Of a stretch of DNA of 48,413 nucleotides, positions 8,790 to 16,550 are shown one piece after another. The stretch lies in the NCBI GenBank assembly GCA_023248215.1, contig JAHFEW010000002.1:30774-79186 (forward strand), written 5' to 3'. How positions within the stretch are numbered: the stretch's first letter is position 1; the number at the start of each line of letters is the position of its first letter. The notes below the pieces were generated by a model. The model searched no databases. It was not told where the DNA came from and saw only the letters and a program-made list of their open reading frames with translations. The position numbers and the translations under genes were made by a program. The DNA comes from Nitrospira sp. (GTDB taxonomy: Bacteria > Nitrospirota > Nitrospiria > Nitrospirales > Nitrospiraceae).

Positions 8790-9443
8790 TCAGTTAAAAC
8801 CGAATTGCTTCAGAATCTCATCGGCCAGATCCTGGTTCATCGAGGTATTCTTGGTCGCTTCCAACTGCTTCAACATTTCACTGGCTTTGCCTTGGTCTTT
8901 CTTCGCCGCCTGTTTTTGGTACGGGCCGAACACCACCACCAGTTGGAGAAGCTTGTGCTCGACCTCGTCGAGAATCGTCACGAGTTTATTGACGCTCTGC
9001 GCCACCAGATCTTGGAACGACAGTGCCGTCATGATGTCGAGCAGCCGCTTGTCGTCCTGTCCGAGCTGCTGCCCGACTTTCTGGAACTGTTGCATGAGCG
9101 CGGGTGACACCTGCGCCTGCTGCAGCGCCTGTGTCAGCTCCTTGAGCATGGTAATGATCTGGGTGTGGTTGTCCTGGATGGCCTCCACTTGAAGCATGAC
9201 TTCATGTGTCCCCTGTTCGGTCAGCGTTTTGAGATTGGTGAGATGGGTCAGCGCTTGAGGCAGTTGTTCTGTCGAGCTGTTGACCGGCGCACTGAATTCG
9301 GACAGGGTCCTCATCGTGGTATCGATAAATCGTGCCAGCTCTCCGAGTTCCTCATACAGCTTGGTATCGGGCGCCTTCCCGTCCTGTTCAGGTTCGTTCA
9401 TCTCGTCTCGCGACTGTGCTGGCCCACGTGATTGCGCCATCAT
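8790..9443 (-). CDS. cheZ: CheY-P phosphatase CheZ
   Basis: Dephosphorylates CheY-P and so ends the signal. The 217-residue product is mostly long helix. The family signature SFQDLVAQSVNK carries the catalytic Gln, and the C-terminal NQDLADEILKQFGFN tail matches the CheY-binding peptide. Two adjacent ATGs (9443 and 9440) follow a GTGAGG stretch. A GTG at 9452 is also possible and would add three residues. The order cheY-cheZ-cheA places it beside its substrate. CheZ is usually associated with proteobacterial-type chemotaxis; its presence here fits a fast polar-flagellar system. Confidence 0.93.
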   Translation of the reverse strand: MMAQSRGPAQSRDEMNEPEQDGKAPDTKLYEELGELARFIDTTMRTLSEFSAPVNSSTEQLPQALTHLTNLKTLTEQGTHEVMLQVEAIQDNHTQIITMLKELTQALQQAQVSPALMQQFQKVGQQLGQDDKRLLDIMTALSFQDLVAQSVNKLVTILDEVEHKLLQLVVVFGPYQKQAAKKDQGKASEMLKQLEATKNTSMNQDLADEILKQFGFN

Positions 9444-9466
9444 CACCCTCACCGGTTAGGAGTCGA

Positions 9467-9847
9467 TTACTTGAAAATCTTGTTGATCTTTTCCTGCATC
9501 GTCTCGGCGGTGAACGGTTTGACCACATAGTTGCTGACGCCGGCCTGGACGGCCTCCATGAGGTTTTCTTTCTGTGCCTCGGCCGTGACCATCAGGACTG
9601 GAATTTTTTTTAGTTTCTCGTCGGCGCGGATGGCGCGCAGCATGTCGATTCCCATCATGACCGGCATATTCCAATCGGACACCACGAAGCCGTAGGTGTC
9701 GGCATGTAACTTGGTCAATGCATCCTGACCATTCTCGGCTTCTTCCAAATTGTTGAAGCCAAGTTGTTTGAGAATGTTCTTGACGATACGCCGCATGGTG
9801 GACATGTCATCAACCACGAGAATTTTCATATTGGGGTCAGCTGGCAT
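9467..9847 (-). CDS. cheY: Chemotaxis response regulator CheY
   Basis: Single-domain receiver that, when phosphorylated by CheA, binds the FliM switch and changes motor rotation. At 126 residues it is a canonical stand-alone CheY: acidic pair Asp13/Asp14, phospho-acceptor Asp58 in VVSDWNMP, Thr88, Tyr107 and Lys110 (NYVVKPF) are all present. An AGGAGG-like site (AGGAGGATAACTC) precedes the ATG. It lies between cheR and cheZ with short gaps, so it is almost certainly cotranscribed. Confidence 0.97.
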   Translation of the reverse strand: MPADPNMKILVVDDMSTMRRIVKNILKQLGFNNLEEAENGQDALTKLHADTYGFVVSDWNMPVMMGIDMLRAIRADEKLKKIPVLMVTAEAQKENLMEAVQAGVSNYVVKPFTAETMQEKINKIFK

Positions 9848-9859
9848 GAGTTATCCTCC

Positions 9860-10723
9860 TTACTGTTTCTCATGAATAACGGAACGGCCTGCGTGAATGC
9901 CTCGAAAGAGTCCGGTGGTGTCGTGCAACGTCTCGGAAAACCCGATCATCAAGTACCCTTTAGGGCGTAAGGCATCGCGCAAGTCCGAGACGATTTGCGC
10001 TTTGGCTTTGTCGTCAAAATAGATGAGGCAGTTACGGCAGAACACGATATCCATGCCGCGTACCAGTTTGAGTCGGGGACGGTCGTAGAGATTTACGTTC
10101 ATGAATCGCACCATATCCTTCACCTGGGGCACGAGTGTCTGATGCTCGGCCGTCCCGGTGAAATACTTTGCCCGCATGGCCGGAGGAACCTTGCGGAGCG
10201 AATGGGAGCTATAACTGGCAGCTCTGGCAATATTCAGGACGTTTTCACTGATATCCGTCGCCAAGATATCGATCGTCCAGGCGGCCAGCGGAGGATAGTC
10301 GCGCAGCAGCAACGCCAGGGTATAGGGTTCATCTCCGGTGGAGCAGGCGGCGCTCCAAATTCGTAGCTGCTTCGTCTCCGCGTTCGTTTTCATGACCTCT
10401 GGAATCATGACCTTCATGAAGGTCTCGAGCTGCGCTTCATCGCGAAAGAAGTACGTTTCATTGGTTGTAATGACCGTGTAGAGTTCGGTGACCTCCCGAT
10501 CACGGTAGGCGTCGAAGCGCAAATAATTGAGATAGCTTTCGAATGTCTGGCACCGGCAGGCTTTTAAGCGAGGCAGCAACCGACTTTCCAGCAGATAGGT
10601 CTTGTTGCCCTGAAAATGAATGCCGGTCTTTTCGTAGATCAGATCCCGAAGCTGTTTGAAGGTGTCGGGAGTCAGCTTGGTCGCGGGTAGGTCCGCTTTT
10701 CTGACCGTATTTGTGTCGGCCAT
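9860..10723 (-). CDS. cheR: Chemoreceptor methyltransferase CheR
   Basis: SAM-dependent methylation of receptor glutamates. The start is placed at ATG 10723 (MADTNT), with AAGAGG upstream; a frame open from 10816 has no family-like sequence in its extra 31 residues. The 287-residue protein has the N-terminal helical CheR domain (FKQLRDLIYEKTGIHF) and the SAM-binding domain (WSAACSTGDEPYTLALLL, ILATDISENVL, VFCRNCLIYFDD). Length is normal. It lies downstream of the small HTH gene, separated by a 114-bp spacer with a strong hairpin. Confidence 0.96.
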   Translation of the reverse strand: MADTNTVRKADLPATKLTPDTFKQLRDLIYEKTGIHFQGNKTYLLESRLLPRLKACRCQTFESYLNYLRFDAYRDREVTELYTVITTNETYFFRDEAQLETFMKVMIPEVMKTNAETKQLRIWSAACSTGDEPYTLALLLRDYPPLAAWTIDILATDISENVLNIARAASYSSHSLRKVPPAMRAKYFTGTAEHQTLVPQVKDMVRFMNVNLYDRPRLKLVRGMDIVFCRNCLIYFDDKAKAQIVSDLRDALRPKGYLMIGFSETLHDTTGLFRGIHAGRSVIHEKQ

Positions 10724-10763
10724 TGAATGCCTCTTATGAACCGTTGCAGGTGATAGGGCGAAT

Positions 10764-10790
10764 GCGTCGGACACCGGGGGCGTCCGACGC
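10764..10790 (-). other. Perfect 9-bp hairpin between the HTH gene and cheR
   Basis: GCGTCGGAC (10764-10772) and GTCCGACGC (10782-10790) are perfect inverted repeats with a 9-base loop. The structure lies 48 bases after the HTH stop and 41 before the cheR ATG. There is no T-run on the minus strand, so it is not a textbook intrinsic terminator. It could be a weak terminator/attenuator, an mRNA processing site, or a protein-binding palindrome. Confidence 0.5.
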
Positions 10791-10837
10791 CGCTCGCGTT
10801 CCTCCCAGCGCTGCACGCTTCCCTCTCGCAGGGGAAG

Positions 10838-11068
10838 TCAGTTCTGCTGGGTCCGGCTGTGCATCCATTCGTGAATGTCGCGCCGGAGAAAGCGCCAATG
10901 TTTCCCGATTTTGGAGGCCGGGAGCTGCCCCAGGCGTGCGAGCTTATACACCGTGGACTTAGGCACGCGCAGAAATCGCGCCACCTCCATCACGGTCAAA
11001 ATCTCGCTCTCCGAAGACGGTGCACTGTCGACGTTGACCTTGGTTGTTGCTGCGATGGCATCGTTCAT
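10838..11068 (-). CDS. Small excisionase-type helix-turn-helix DNA-binding protein
   Basis: About 76 residues from ATG 11068. The C-terminal half is an HTH_17/excisionase (MerR-like) domain: MEVARFLRVPKSTVYKLARLG, then KIGKHWRFLRRDIHEWM. The N-terminal 25 residues are Ala/Thr/Ser-rich and probably disordered. The start is uncertain: the frame is open to 11194, and a candidate sigma-28 -10 element ends only 11 bases before ATG 11068, so translation may be nearly leaderless or begin at an internal codon. No integrase or phage gene is nearby, which argues against a true excisionase. It heads the chemotaxis run and may regulate motility genes, but no target can be named. Confidence 0.8.
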   Translation of the reverse strand: MNDAIAATTKVNVDSAPSSESEILTVMEVARFLRVPKSTVYKLARLGQLPASKIGKHWRFLRRDIHEWMHSRTQQN

Positions 11069-11078
11069 GATGGATAAG

Positions 11079-11106
11079 GTATCGGTGGGCACGGTCTCAA
11101 ACTTTA
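11079..11106 (-). promoter_or_regulatory. Candidate sigma-28 promoter before the HTH-cheR run
   Basis: Minus strand TAAAGTTT-N12-ACCGATAC. The -35 element is a perfect match to the FliA consensus and the -10 differs only at its ends. Spacing equals that of the fliC and flgM sites. Transcription would start close to 11072 and read into the HTH gene and the chemotaxis genes. Confidence 0.6.
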
Positions 11107-11233
11107 ATTGCCAGTTTCTCGGCAATGGGGTGAAATAGGAGCGGTCGGTTGATTGGGCGGTTGCAGGGAGGACCACGAGAGCATTCCGCACCACTTCCGC
11201 TTATGTTTTGTCCGCTTGAGACCGAAAGTAAGA

Positions 11234-12199
11234 ATGGCAAATACACACAAGGGCGAGAGACCAGTCCAGATGGCGACTATTGTTTCGGTAGGCTCAGGGA
11301 AGGGCGGTGTGGGTAAAAGTGTGATGGCCGCCAACTTGGCCATGTTGCTGGCGAAGCAGGGTAAGCGGGTGGTGTTGGCCGATCTGGACGTGGGAGGCGC
11401 CGACGCTCATATTCTGTTCGGCATGCTGCACCCCCCCCTCACGTTGACGGACTTTATCGAACGTCGGGTCGAGTGCTTGGATGATGTCCTCCAGCCAGTC
11501 TCGGCGCATCCCTTCCTCCAACTGATTCCCGGCACGGGAGACACCCTGGCTACGGCCAATCTTCCCTATGCAAAGAAAAAACGACTCATTCGCCACTTTC
11601 GACAACTCCAAGCCGATGTCATCCTCGTCGATATCGGCGCAGGCACGAGTTACCATGCGCTCGACTTTTTTCTCATGGCCGATCATTATCTGACGGTGGC
11701 GACTCCGGATCCGACCTCTGTCCTCGATCTGTATCGCTTTATCAAGCTTGCCGCCATTCGCCGCGTCCTGTCAGCCTTTTTATCGCGGGATGCCGTCAGC
11801 GAGACACTCTCCGATCGCGACTTTTCCAGTATCGAGGAGGTCATCCAGGCTGTCGGAGAGACTGATCCCAACGCGCGAGAGACAGCGAGCCGGACGCTAG
11901 AGGGATTTCAGCCCCACCTTATCGTCAACCGAGTATCAGGGAAGTCGCGTGTCAATGTGCTGCAGTTAAAGAAACTGTTGAAGGAATACGTCGGTGGGGA
12001 CCTGACGATGCTGGGTGAGATTCCGGATGACCCGGCTATGACTCGCGCGGTTCGCAGTTATCTGCCGGTCGTCGAGTTTGAGCCGACTGCACCGGCGTCA
12101 CTGGCCCTCGAGAAAGCGGCTCAGACCTTGCTCACCCTCCTAACCCGTCCTACGCCTGTGCTGGCCGAGAATCCTCTGCCACCTGAACAGGCCGCCTAA
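11234..12199 (+). CDS. MinD/FlhG-like ParA-family ATPase
   Basis: Deviant-Walker P-loop ATPase. The 321-residue product from ATG 11234 (a second ATG at 11270 is possible) has SVGSGKGGVGKS as Walker A, VLADLDVGGADAH, VDIGAGTS as Walker B and a C-terminal amphipathic segment. It resembles FlhG/MinD proteins that set flagellar number and place, but the N-terminal DQA motif of classical FlhG, which stimulates FlhF, is not seen, and flhF and fliA are not adjacent. It has about 60 extra residues in the middle (roughly 160-225) compared with MinD. It is the only rightward gene in this block, diverging from the HTH gene and converging on the PilZ gene with a 12-bp gap. A role in polar placement of motility or chemotaxis machinery is inference. 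Confidence 0.88.
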   Translation: MANTHKGERPVQMATIVSVGSGKGGVGKSVMAANLAMLLAKQGKRVVLADLDVGGADAHILFGMLHPPLTLTDFIERRVECLDDVLQPVSAHPFLQLIPGTGDTLATANLPYAKKKRLIRHFRQLQADVILVDIGAGTSYHALDFFLMADHYLTVATPDPTSVLDLYRFIKLAAIRRVLSAFLSRDAVSETLSDRDFSSIEEVIQAVGETDPNARETASRTLEGFQPHLIVNRVSGKSRVNVLQLKKLLKEYVGGDLTMLGEIPDDPAMTRAVRSYLPVVEFEPTAPASLALEKAAQTLLTLLTRPTPVLAENPLPPEQAA

Positions 12200-12211
12200 A
12201 GGTGGGCGCGC

Positions 12212-12823
12212 TCAGTGCGCCGCTTTCCTCGCCCGTAAGCGTTCGGCTTGAACCTGAAGAATATGGCGAATAATCAGCTCCTGATCGTCGCCTGCCAGTT
12301 CAACAAACTGTGTAGCGACGTGAAACCCCGTCTCTGCCTTTTCTGCCGCGGTCACTCGGATAATGCGCGCCGTCGTCTCGATCATGCTGAACGGTGGAAG
12401 AATGAGTTTGAGGGCCAACACATCCTCCGCCTGGAATTGCCGGGGAGTGTTGAATCCCACACCGCCGGCACTGATATCCACATCCGTTAGTCGTGCAATA
12501 TTCACACTTCCCGGGTGACTCTTCGCCAACGACTTGAGAATCGTCTCGAGCATCCAGTCGATCTTCGACACCCAGGGAAACAACGGAGAACCCGTGAAAG
12601 TCTCGCCCGCTCGAGCCAATAAATCGACTGTCGGTTTCGAGACGGTAGTGGCGATGGTGTCCTCCGTCACCGGAGGCAGATAGAGATTCATGGCCTCTGC
12701 CGGCTCGTCGAACAGTCGATACTCGAGCAGCAGCCGGTCATCGATGCGCAACCATTCGCGCCGCTCGTCATTTTTGATGTCATTGTGAGTGGTTGTGAAA
12801 GACGTGCCCCGTGGAGGAGTCAT
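12212..12823 (-). CDS. PilZ-domain protein with large internal insertion
   Basis: Likely c-di-GMP receptor. The start at ATG 12823 is supported by AAGAGG upstream. The 203-residue protein keeps both c-di-GMP-binding motifs: RxxxR at residues 22-26 (RREWLR) and DxSxxG at 116-121 (DISAGG). They are about 90 residues apart, where normal PilZ domains have about 20-30. The insert is partly helical (residues 85-105). The tail (180-203) is helical and basic. Such an insertion recalls tetrameric PilZ (tPilZ) proteins. It lies between the FlhG-like ATPase and the filament operon, so a role in motility control is plausible but unproven. Confidence 0.85.
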   Translation of the reverse strand: MTPPRGTSFTTTHNDIKNDERREWLRIDDRLLLEYRLFDEPAEAMNLYLPPVTEDTIATTVSKPTVDLLARAGETFTGSPLFPWVSKIDWMLETILKSLAKSHPGSVNIARLTDVDISAGGVGFNTPRQFQAEDVLALKLILPPFSMIETTARIIRVTAAEKAETGFHVATQFVELAGDDQELIIRHILQVQAERLRARKAAH

Positions 12824-13128
12824 AACGAGCCTCTTGTATGCATGTCGGTTGCCGTTGAGCGAGGAATATTCTTGCGGCCAAGGGTCCGGTGAGCGCTGGT
12901 CTGTGGGGCCAGGATGGAACGGTTTTCTGTTCCCAGAAGACGTCGGATAACGATGTGCGTCCAAAGGGCGCGAGCCTGCCGGAGTCGGAGCTCGGTCGGG
13001 TACGAAATCACTATGGTTGCCGTCCGTGGCATATCAAATGCGAGCGGGAATTGGTCTCGTCGAACAGGCCTGCGCGCCGGCGCCTCTAAGGCCGCCCGCT
13101 CTCGATGCGGGGCATGATCTGCACAGGG
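12824..13128. other. 305-bp gap with no supported gene
   Basis: This space lies between the PilZ start and the fliT-like stop. Short open frames on both strands have no ribosome binding site or recognisable protein. No sigma-28-type motif, T-run terminator or repeat was found. It must hold the PilZ promoter and the end of the filament operon, but neither can be placed. Confidence 0.5.
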
Positions 13129-13473
13129 TTATGCTTCATGATGCATCGTACCGCTCTCACCAGCGAGCGGTCCGCTACTTTCACGTAATCGGCGGAGATG
13201 GCGGGTGACCTGTGCGGCGTCGCCGAGCTGTCCGGATATCGCTGCTTGCGCCACAAGGACCGCCGCGCGAACCTGTTCATCGATGGTCACCAACCGCTGG
13301 GCGACGGTGCGATCCACTCCGCCTGTGGCCAGGCTGATCCCGCGGGCGGTGTAGCAGGCATCCACTCGATCCCAGTCACCTGCCTGCGCTGCTTCAAGGG
13401 CTTCAGTTGTGAGTTCTTCGATGGAGTGAGTCTCGTGGAGAGGCTTTGCCTGACGCGGACTAGGTGCCGACAT
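13129..13473 (-). CDS. FliT-like flagellar chaperone (tentative)
   Basis: The 114-residue product, mostly helical, starts at ATG 13473 inside the last codons of fliS (14-base overlap). The pattern of a helical pair around EALEAAQAGDWDRVDACYTARG, then LVTIDEQVRAAVLVA, is like FliT-type chaperones, and a gene right after fliS is where fliT usually sits. Sequence similarity is too weak to be certain. If correct it would cap FliD and tune flagellar gene expression. Confidence 0.6.
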   Translation of the reverse strand: MSAPSPRQAKPLHETHSIEELTTEALEAAQAGDWDRVDACYTARGISLATGGVDRTVAQRLVTIDEQVRAAVLVAQAAISGQLGDAAQVTRHLRRLRESSGPLAGESGTMHHEA

Positions 13474-13852
13474 GGGCCACCGCTTCTTGCCGGGCGACAA
13501 CCTGCCAACCTTCGCGCAACGTGGTCAAGCATCGAATCGGCGCGTCCAGGTGCTTTCCATTGTGTCGAAGGTTGGCTTGTATGCACTGTTGAACCATGTA
13601 GTCGTACAAGCGGTGCAACGACACGGCGATCTCCCCGCCTCGCTCGAAATCCAGGACACTCGACAATTCCCCGAAGATGGCAATGCTGCGATCGAGGAAG
13701 CGGGCCTTGTCCTTATAGTTGTTGGTGAGAATGGCTTCCCGGGCCAGGTCCAACGACTGGATCGCCGAGTCATAGAGCAGGACGATCAGTTGCACCCGGT
13801 TGGCGGTCATGACCTGCGTCTGTTGGTAGGCATTGGCGGCATTGGCAATCAT
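13460..13852 (-). CDS. fliS: Flagellin export chaperone FliS
   Basis: Binds unfolded flagellin in the cytoplasm and delivers it to the export gate; family members also interact with FliW. The 130-residue product is of normal length, with the N-terminal AYQQTQVMTANRVQLIVLLYDSAI signature and the helical bundle through HRLYDYMVQQCIQAN. It follows fliD by 14 bp and overlaps the fliT-like gene, so it is part of the fliC-flaG-fliD-fliS transcript. Confidence 0.96.
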   Translation of the reverse strand: MIANAANAYQQTQVMTANRVQLIVLLYDSAIQSLDLAREAILTNNYKDKARFLDRSIAIFGELSSVLDFERGGEIAVSLHRLYDYMVQQCIQANLRHNGKHLDAPIRCLTTLREGWQVVARQEAVAHVGT

Positions 13853-13866
13853 AGTGACCCTATCGG

Positions 13867-15261
13867 TTATCTCAGCGCCTGAAGGGAGCTGGTTTGTGCC
13901 TGTAGTTTCTGTAACAGTCCATCCAGTGCGGCAAACTGAAGGCGAAGCCGTTCCTCATATTGGGCGGCAATGTCTTCTTTACGGCCGATCTCGGCGGTCA
14001 GTTTACTGATCTGGTCCGTAATGGAATTCTTCCGAATGGTAAAGGCGCCGCTGTCGACGCTATCGAGAAAATCGACTGCTTGGGTGATACGCTCCGCGAT
14101 CCCGGTCGATGTCGACTGCGTCACAAACAACGCTTTCGTAGCGGCATAGTTACTCGCCAGTGCCGAATCCAATTTGGCGTCTTCGATGGTGACGGTGCCG
14201 TCGCGCTCTGTTTTGAACCCGACCGCGCCCAACGTCTTGTACGTGGAGAGCTCGTCGACCTGCCCTGAGAGCGCGCTGCGCAGTTGACTGAGGACGTTCC
14301 GCGCCGTGTTCTCGTTGAAGAAAATTCCACCGGTTTTCGTCGTAATGTCGTAGCCGCTGCGCTCATTGATAAACTTGACGATGTCGTTGTAGGCCGTCGC
14401 CAAGGCTTTGATGTTTGTCTTGACGCTGTCGGGGTCGGCGGTGACATTGACCGTCACGGGGACCACGGCGGGAGTGGTGGCGGTCTTGCTCTTCAACATG
14501 AGCGTGACATCCGGAATGGCATCGGTGATCACATTGCTTTCCCGCTCAATGGAGATGGTGGTTGCATCCGGATCTCCGATCACCAGGATGGCGTTCTGCC
14601 CTGCCTGCAACGTATCGCTGCCTCCGGTTCCACTCGCGTTCAAGAAGTCAAGGCTGGTCGTATCGGCCACGACCGTGACGGTATTGGCGGCCCCTGAGGA
14701 GGTCGCCGTAAGCGTCAACCGATAGGCCGGGCTTGCTTCCGTACCGGTATTGATCAACGAGGCTGACACGCCGGTGCCAAGATCGTTAATGGCTGAACGA
14801 AGGTCTTCGAGCGTGGCGCCATCACTAAGGGTAATCGTTTGGTTGCTGCCGGTGCCGACTTTAAACGTGAACGTGCCAGATCCGCCGGATACAATGGCGG
14901 TGGTGGTGCTGGACACAGCCTTCGCGGCTTTGTTGGTAATCTGATGGGCTTTGGCCAGCTGCGTGACCTGAACGGTATAGCTACCAGTTGCGGCTCCTGC
15001 CGAGGCTTGGGCGGTTAATACCTTCTCGTCGCTGACGCTGCTGATGGAGCGGTCGAAACCGGCCGGCAACCGTAGGGCGTTCGCCGCACTCTGGAGGGCA
15101 AGGAGCTTGGTACCGAGGGACCCATAATCCGTGAGCCTGGTTTGGAGATCTTTCTTCTTGGACGTCAGTTTGTCGATCGGCAGACGGTGGACTTTAGCCA
15201 ACTCGGAGACAACTTGGCCAAAGTCCACGCCGTTGCCTAATCCGCCGAAACTAATCGCCAT
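13867..15261 (-). CDS. fliD: Flagellar filament cap protein FliD (HAP2)
   Basis: Pentameric cap that folds flagellin at the filament tip. The 464-residue product has the FliD N-terminal domain (SFGGLGNGVDFGQVVSEL, LTSKKKDLQTRLTDYGSL), a Ser/Thr/Gly-rich exposed middle and the C-terminal domain ending in a coiled coil (GAFTIRKNSITDQISKLTAEIGRKEDIAAQYEERLR). GGAT/AAGGG precedes the ATG. It lies between flaG (28 bp upstream) and fliS. Its many surface Ser/Thr residues could, like those of FliC, be glycan acceptors. Confidence 0.96.
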   Translation of the reverse strand: MAISFGGLGNGVDFGQVVSELAKVHRLPIDKLTSKKKDLQTRLTDYGSLGTKLLALQSAANALRLPAGFDRSISSVSDEKVLTAQASAGAATGSYTVQVTQLAKAHQITNKAAKAVSSTTTAIVSGGSGTFTFKVGTGSNQTITLSDGATLEDLRSAINDLGTGVSASLINTGTEASPAYRLTLTATSSGAANTVTVVADTTSLDFLNASGTGGSDTLQAGQNAILVIGDPDATTISIERESNVITDAIPDVTLMLKSKTATTPAVVPVTVNVTADPDSVKTNIKALATAYNDIVKFINERSGYDITTKTGGIFFNENTARNVLSQLRSALSGQVDELSTYKTLGAVGFKTERDGTVTIEDAKLDSALASNYAATKALFVTQSTSTGIAERITQAVDFLDSVDSGAFTIRKNSITDQISKLTAEIGRKEDIAAQYEERLRLQFAALDGLLQKLQAQTSSLQALR

Positions 15262-15288
15262 GACATCCCTTTCATGTCGTGAACCCCG

Positions 15289-15648
15289 CTACACTTTGTG
15301 GTGTAGCAACAGTCCGGTTGGAGTCTCTAAGCTCTTGGCAAGCTCGAGGACTTCCTGCTGTGGAATCTGGCGAATCACGGTGCCGGAATCCCCGTCCATG
15401 ATCTTGACGATCACCCGATCGAGTTCTGGGTCGATCGAAAACTCCACGCGGGAATCGGCTTTTTGAAACACCTCACGCACACGTGTGAGCGCCTGTTCGA
15501 GTTCTTTCTTATTGACCTCACCCCCAGAGGACTGAGGTTCGGGGACTCGTGCCTCTGCTTTCCGTACGGGGGTATGCTGCGAAGCATTCTGGCTCGCATG
15601 AGGAGTGGCTGCGAGGAGGTCCGCATTTTTTGATACGTCTTGGACCAT
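15289..15648 (-). CDS. flaG: FlaG-family flagellar protein
   Basis: The 119-residue protein has a disordered, Ser/Pro/Gln-rich first half. Its C-terminal FlaG domain (ALTRVREVFQKADSRVEFSI, DRVIVKIMD, VIRQIPQQEVLELAKSL) fits the family well. FlaG affects filament length in some polar flagellates, but its biochemical role is unclear. GGGAGGGT precedes the ATG. It is placed between fliC and fliD with a stable hairpin in the fliC-flaG gap, suggesting that its expression is set below that of fliC. Confidence 0.93.
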   Translation of the reverse strand: MVQDVSKNADLLAATPHASQNASQHTPVRKAEARVPEPQSSGGEVNKKELEQALTRVREVFQKADSRVEFSIDPELDRVIVKIMDGDSGTVIRQIPQQEVLELAKSLETPTGLLLHHKV

Positions 15649-15672
15649 GTTACCCTCCCAGGATCAGTCCGG

Positions 15673-15702
15673 GGATAGCCCTCCCCGAAGAGAGGGCTAT
15701 CC
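15673..15702 (-). terminator. Perfect 11-bp hairpin between fliC and flaG (attenuator-like)
   Basis: GGATAGCCCTC (15673-15683) and GAGGGCTATCC (15692-15702) pair perfectly around an 8-base loop. It starts 14 bases after the fliC stop on the minus strand. No T-run follows, so it is more likely a 3' stabiliser or partial terminator that lets fliC mRNA exceed the downstream genes. Confidence 0.6.
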
Positions 15703-15715
15703 GACGGGTGATGCC

Positions 15716-16543
15716 TTATCCTCGCAGCAGCGCCAGGGCCTGCTGTGGCAGCGAGTTGGCTTGAGCCAACACCGCAATGCCGGATTGTGTGAGGATCTGG
15801 TTCTTCGTGAACACAGATGTTTCATGGGCAATGTCCGCATCACGAATACGGGATTCTGCTGCCGTGAAGTTCTCAGCTGTGACCGTCAGGTTCTGAATCG
15901 CAACCTCGAACCGGGCCTGAATCGATCCGTAATTCGCACGGGCGGTAGCCACCGTGCTGATCGCGCCGTCGATCGACGCGAGCACCGTCTGTGCGGCCGC
16001 CGCGGTCGACACGCTTGCTCCGGTCAATCCCACCGCGGCCACATCGAGGTCATTCAACGCGACCGACAACGAGTTGCCCGTCCCGCTCTTGAACCCGATG
16101 AACACCTCGAAGGTATTGCTGGATCCGCTCAGAAGCGGTTGACCGTTGAATTCCGTCGTGACCGAAATTCGATCGATTTCAGAGCGCAACGCGACAAATT
16201 CCTGATCCAGGTATGACCGTTCGGTCGTCCCGACCGTTCCGCTCGCTGATTGAGTCGCCAACTCACGCATACGAGACAACAAGCTGCCGATCGACGCCGC
16301 AGCGCCGTCCGCGACCTGTGTCAAGCTGATGCCGTCTCCGGCGTTCCGGTTGGCCTGATTAATACTGCGAATCTGTGCACGCAAGGTTTCGGACACGCCC
16401 AATCCGGCGGCGTCATCCGATGCGCGAGTGATGCGCAATCCTGACGACAACCGCTCGACGGAACGAGCCAGCTGGGCTTGATTGATTCCAAGATTCCGCT
16501 GTGCCGACAGCGACGAGATGTTGGTATTGACGACTAATGCCAT
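15716..16543 (-). CDS. fliC: Flagellin
   Basis: Filament subunit. At 275 residues it is a short flagellin with complete D0/D1 ends: MALVVNTNISSLSAQRNL and SSGLRITRASDDAAGLGVSE at the N-terminus, and the C-terminal SRIRDADIAHETSVFTKNQIL and terminal LPQQALALLRG. The variable region (about residues 140-200) is only some 60 residues long but rich in Ser/Thr, a reasonable target for O-glycosylation by the adjacent island. CAGGAGGAAG precedes the ATG. Transcription is from a strong sigma-28 promoter about 130 bp upstream, and the leader has several GGA motifs fit for CsrA. It is the only flagellin gene in this window. Confidence 0.98.
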   Translation of the reverse strand: MALVVNTNISSLSAQRNLGINQAQLARSVERLSSGLRITRASDDAAGLGVSETLRAQIRSINQANRNAGDGISLTQVADGAAASIGSLLSRMRELATQSASGTVGTTERSYLDQEFVALRSEIDRISVTTEFNGQPLLSGSSNTFEVFIGFKSGTGNSLSVALNDLDVAAVGLTGASVSTAAAAQTVLASIDGAISTVATARANYGSIQARFEVAIQNLTVTAENFTAAESRIRDADIAHETSVFTKNQILTQSGIAVLAQANSLPQQALALLRG

Positions 16544-16550
16544 GACGTAC

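Noticed and set aside
10838-11194. Evidence for a prophage or integrative element from the excisionase-like HTH gene
   Set aside because: No integrase, attachment-site repeat, tRNA or phage gene is found nearby, and both flanks are motility genes.
12200-12211. Bidirectional terminator between the FlhG-like and PilZ genes
   Set aside because: Only a weak GGCGC/GCGCC pairing extending into the PilZ gene end is visible, with no T-runs on either side.
13852-13890. ACCGATAG element just upstream of fliS
   Set aside because: It lies inside the end of fliD and has no -35 at the 12-base inner spacing.
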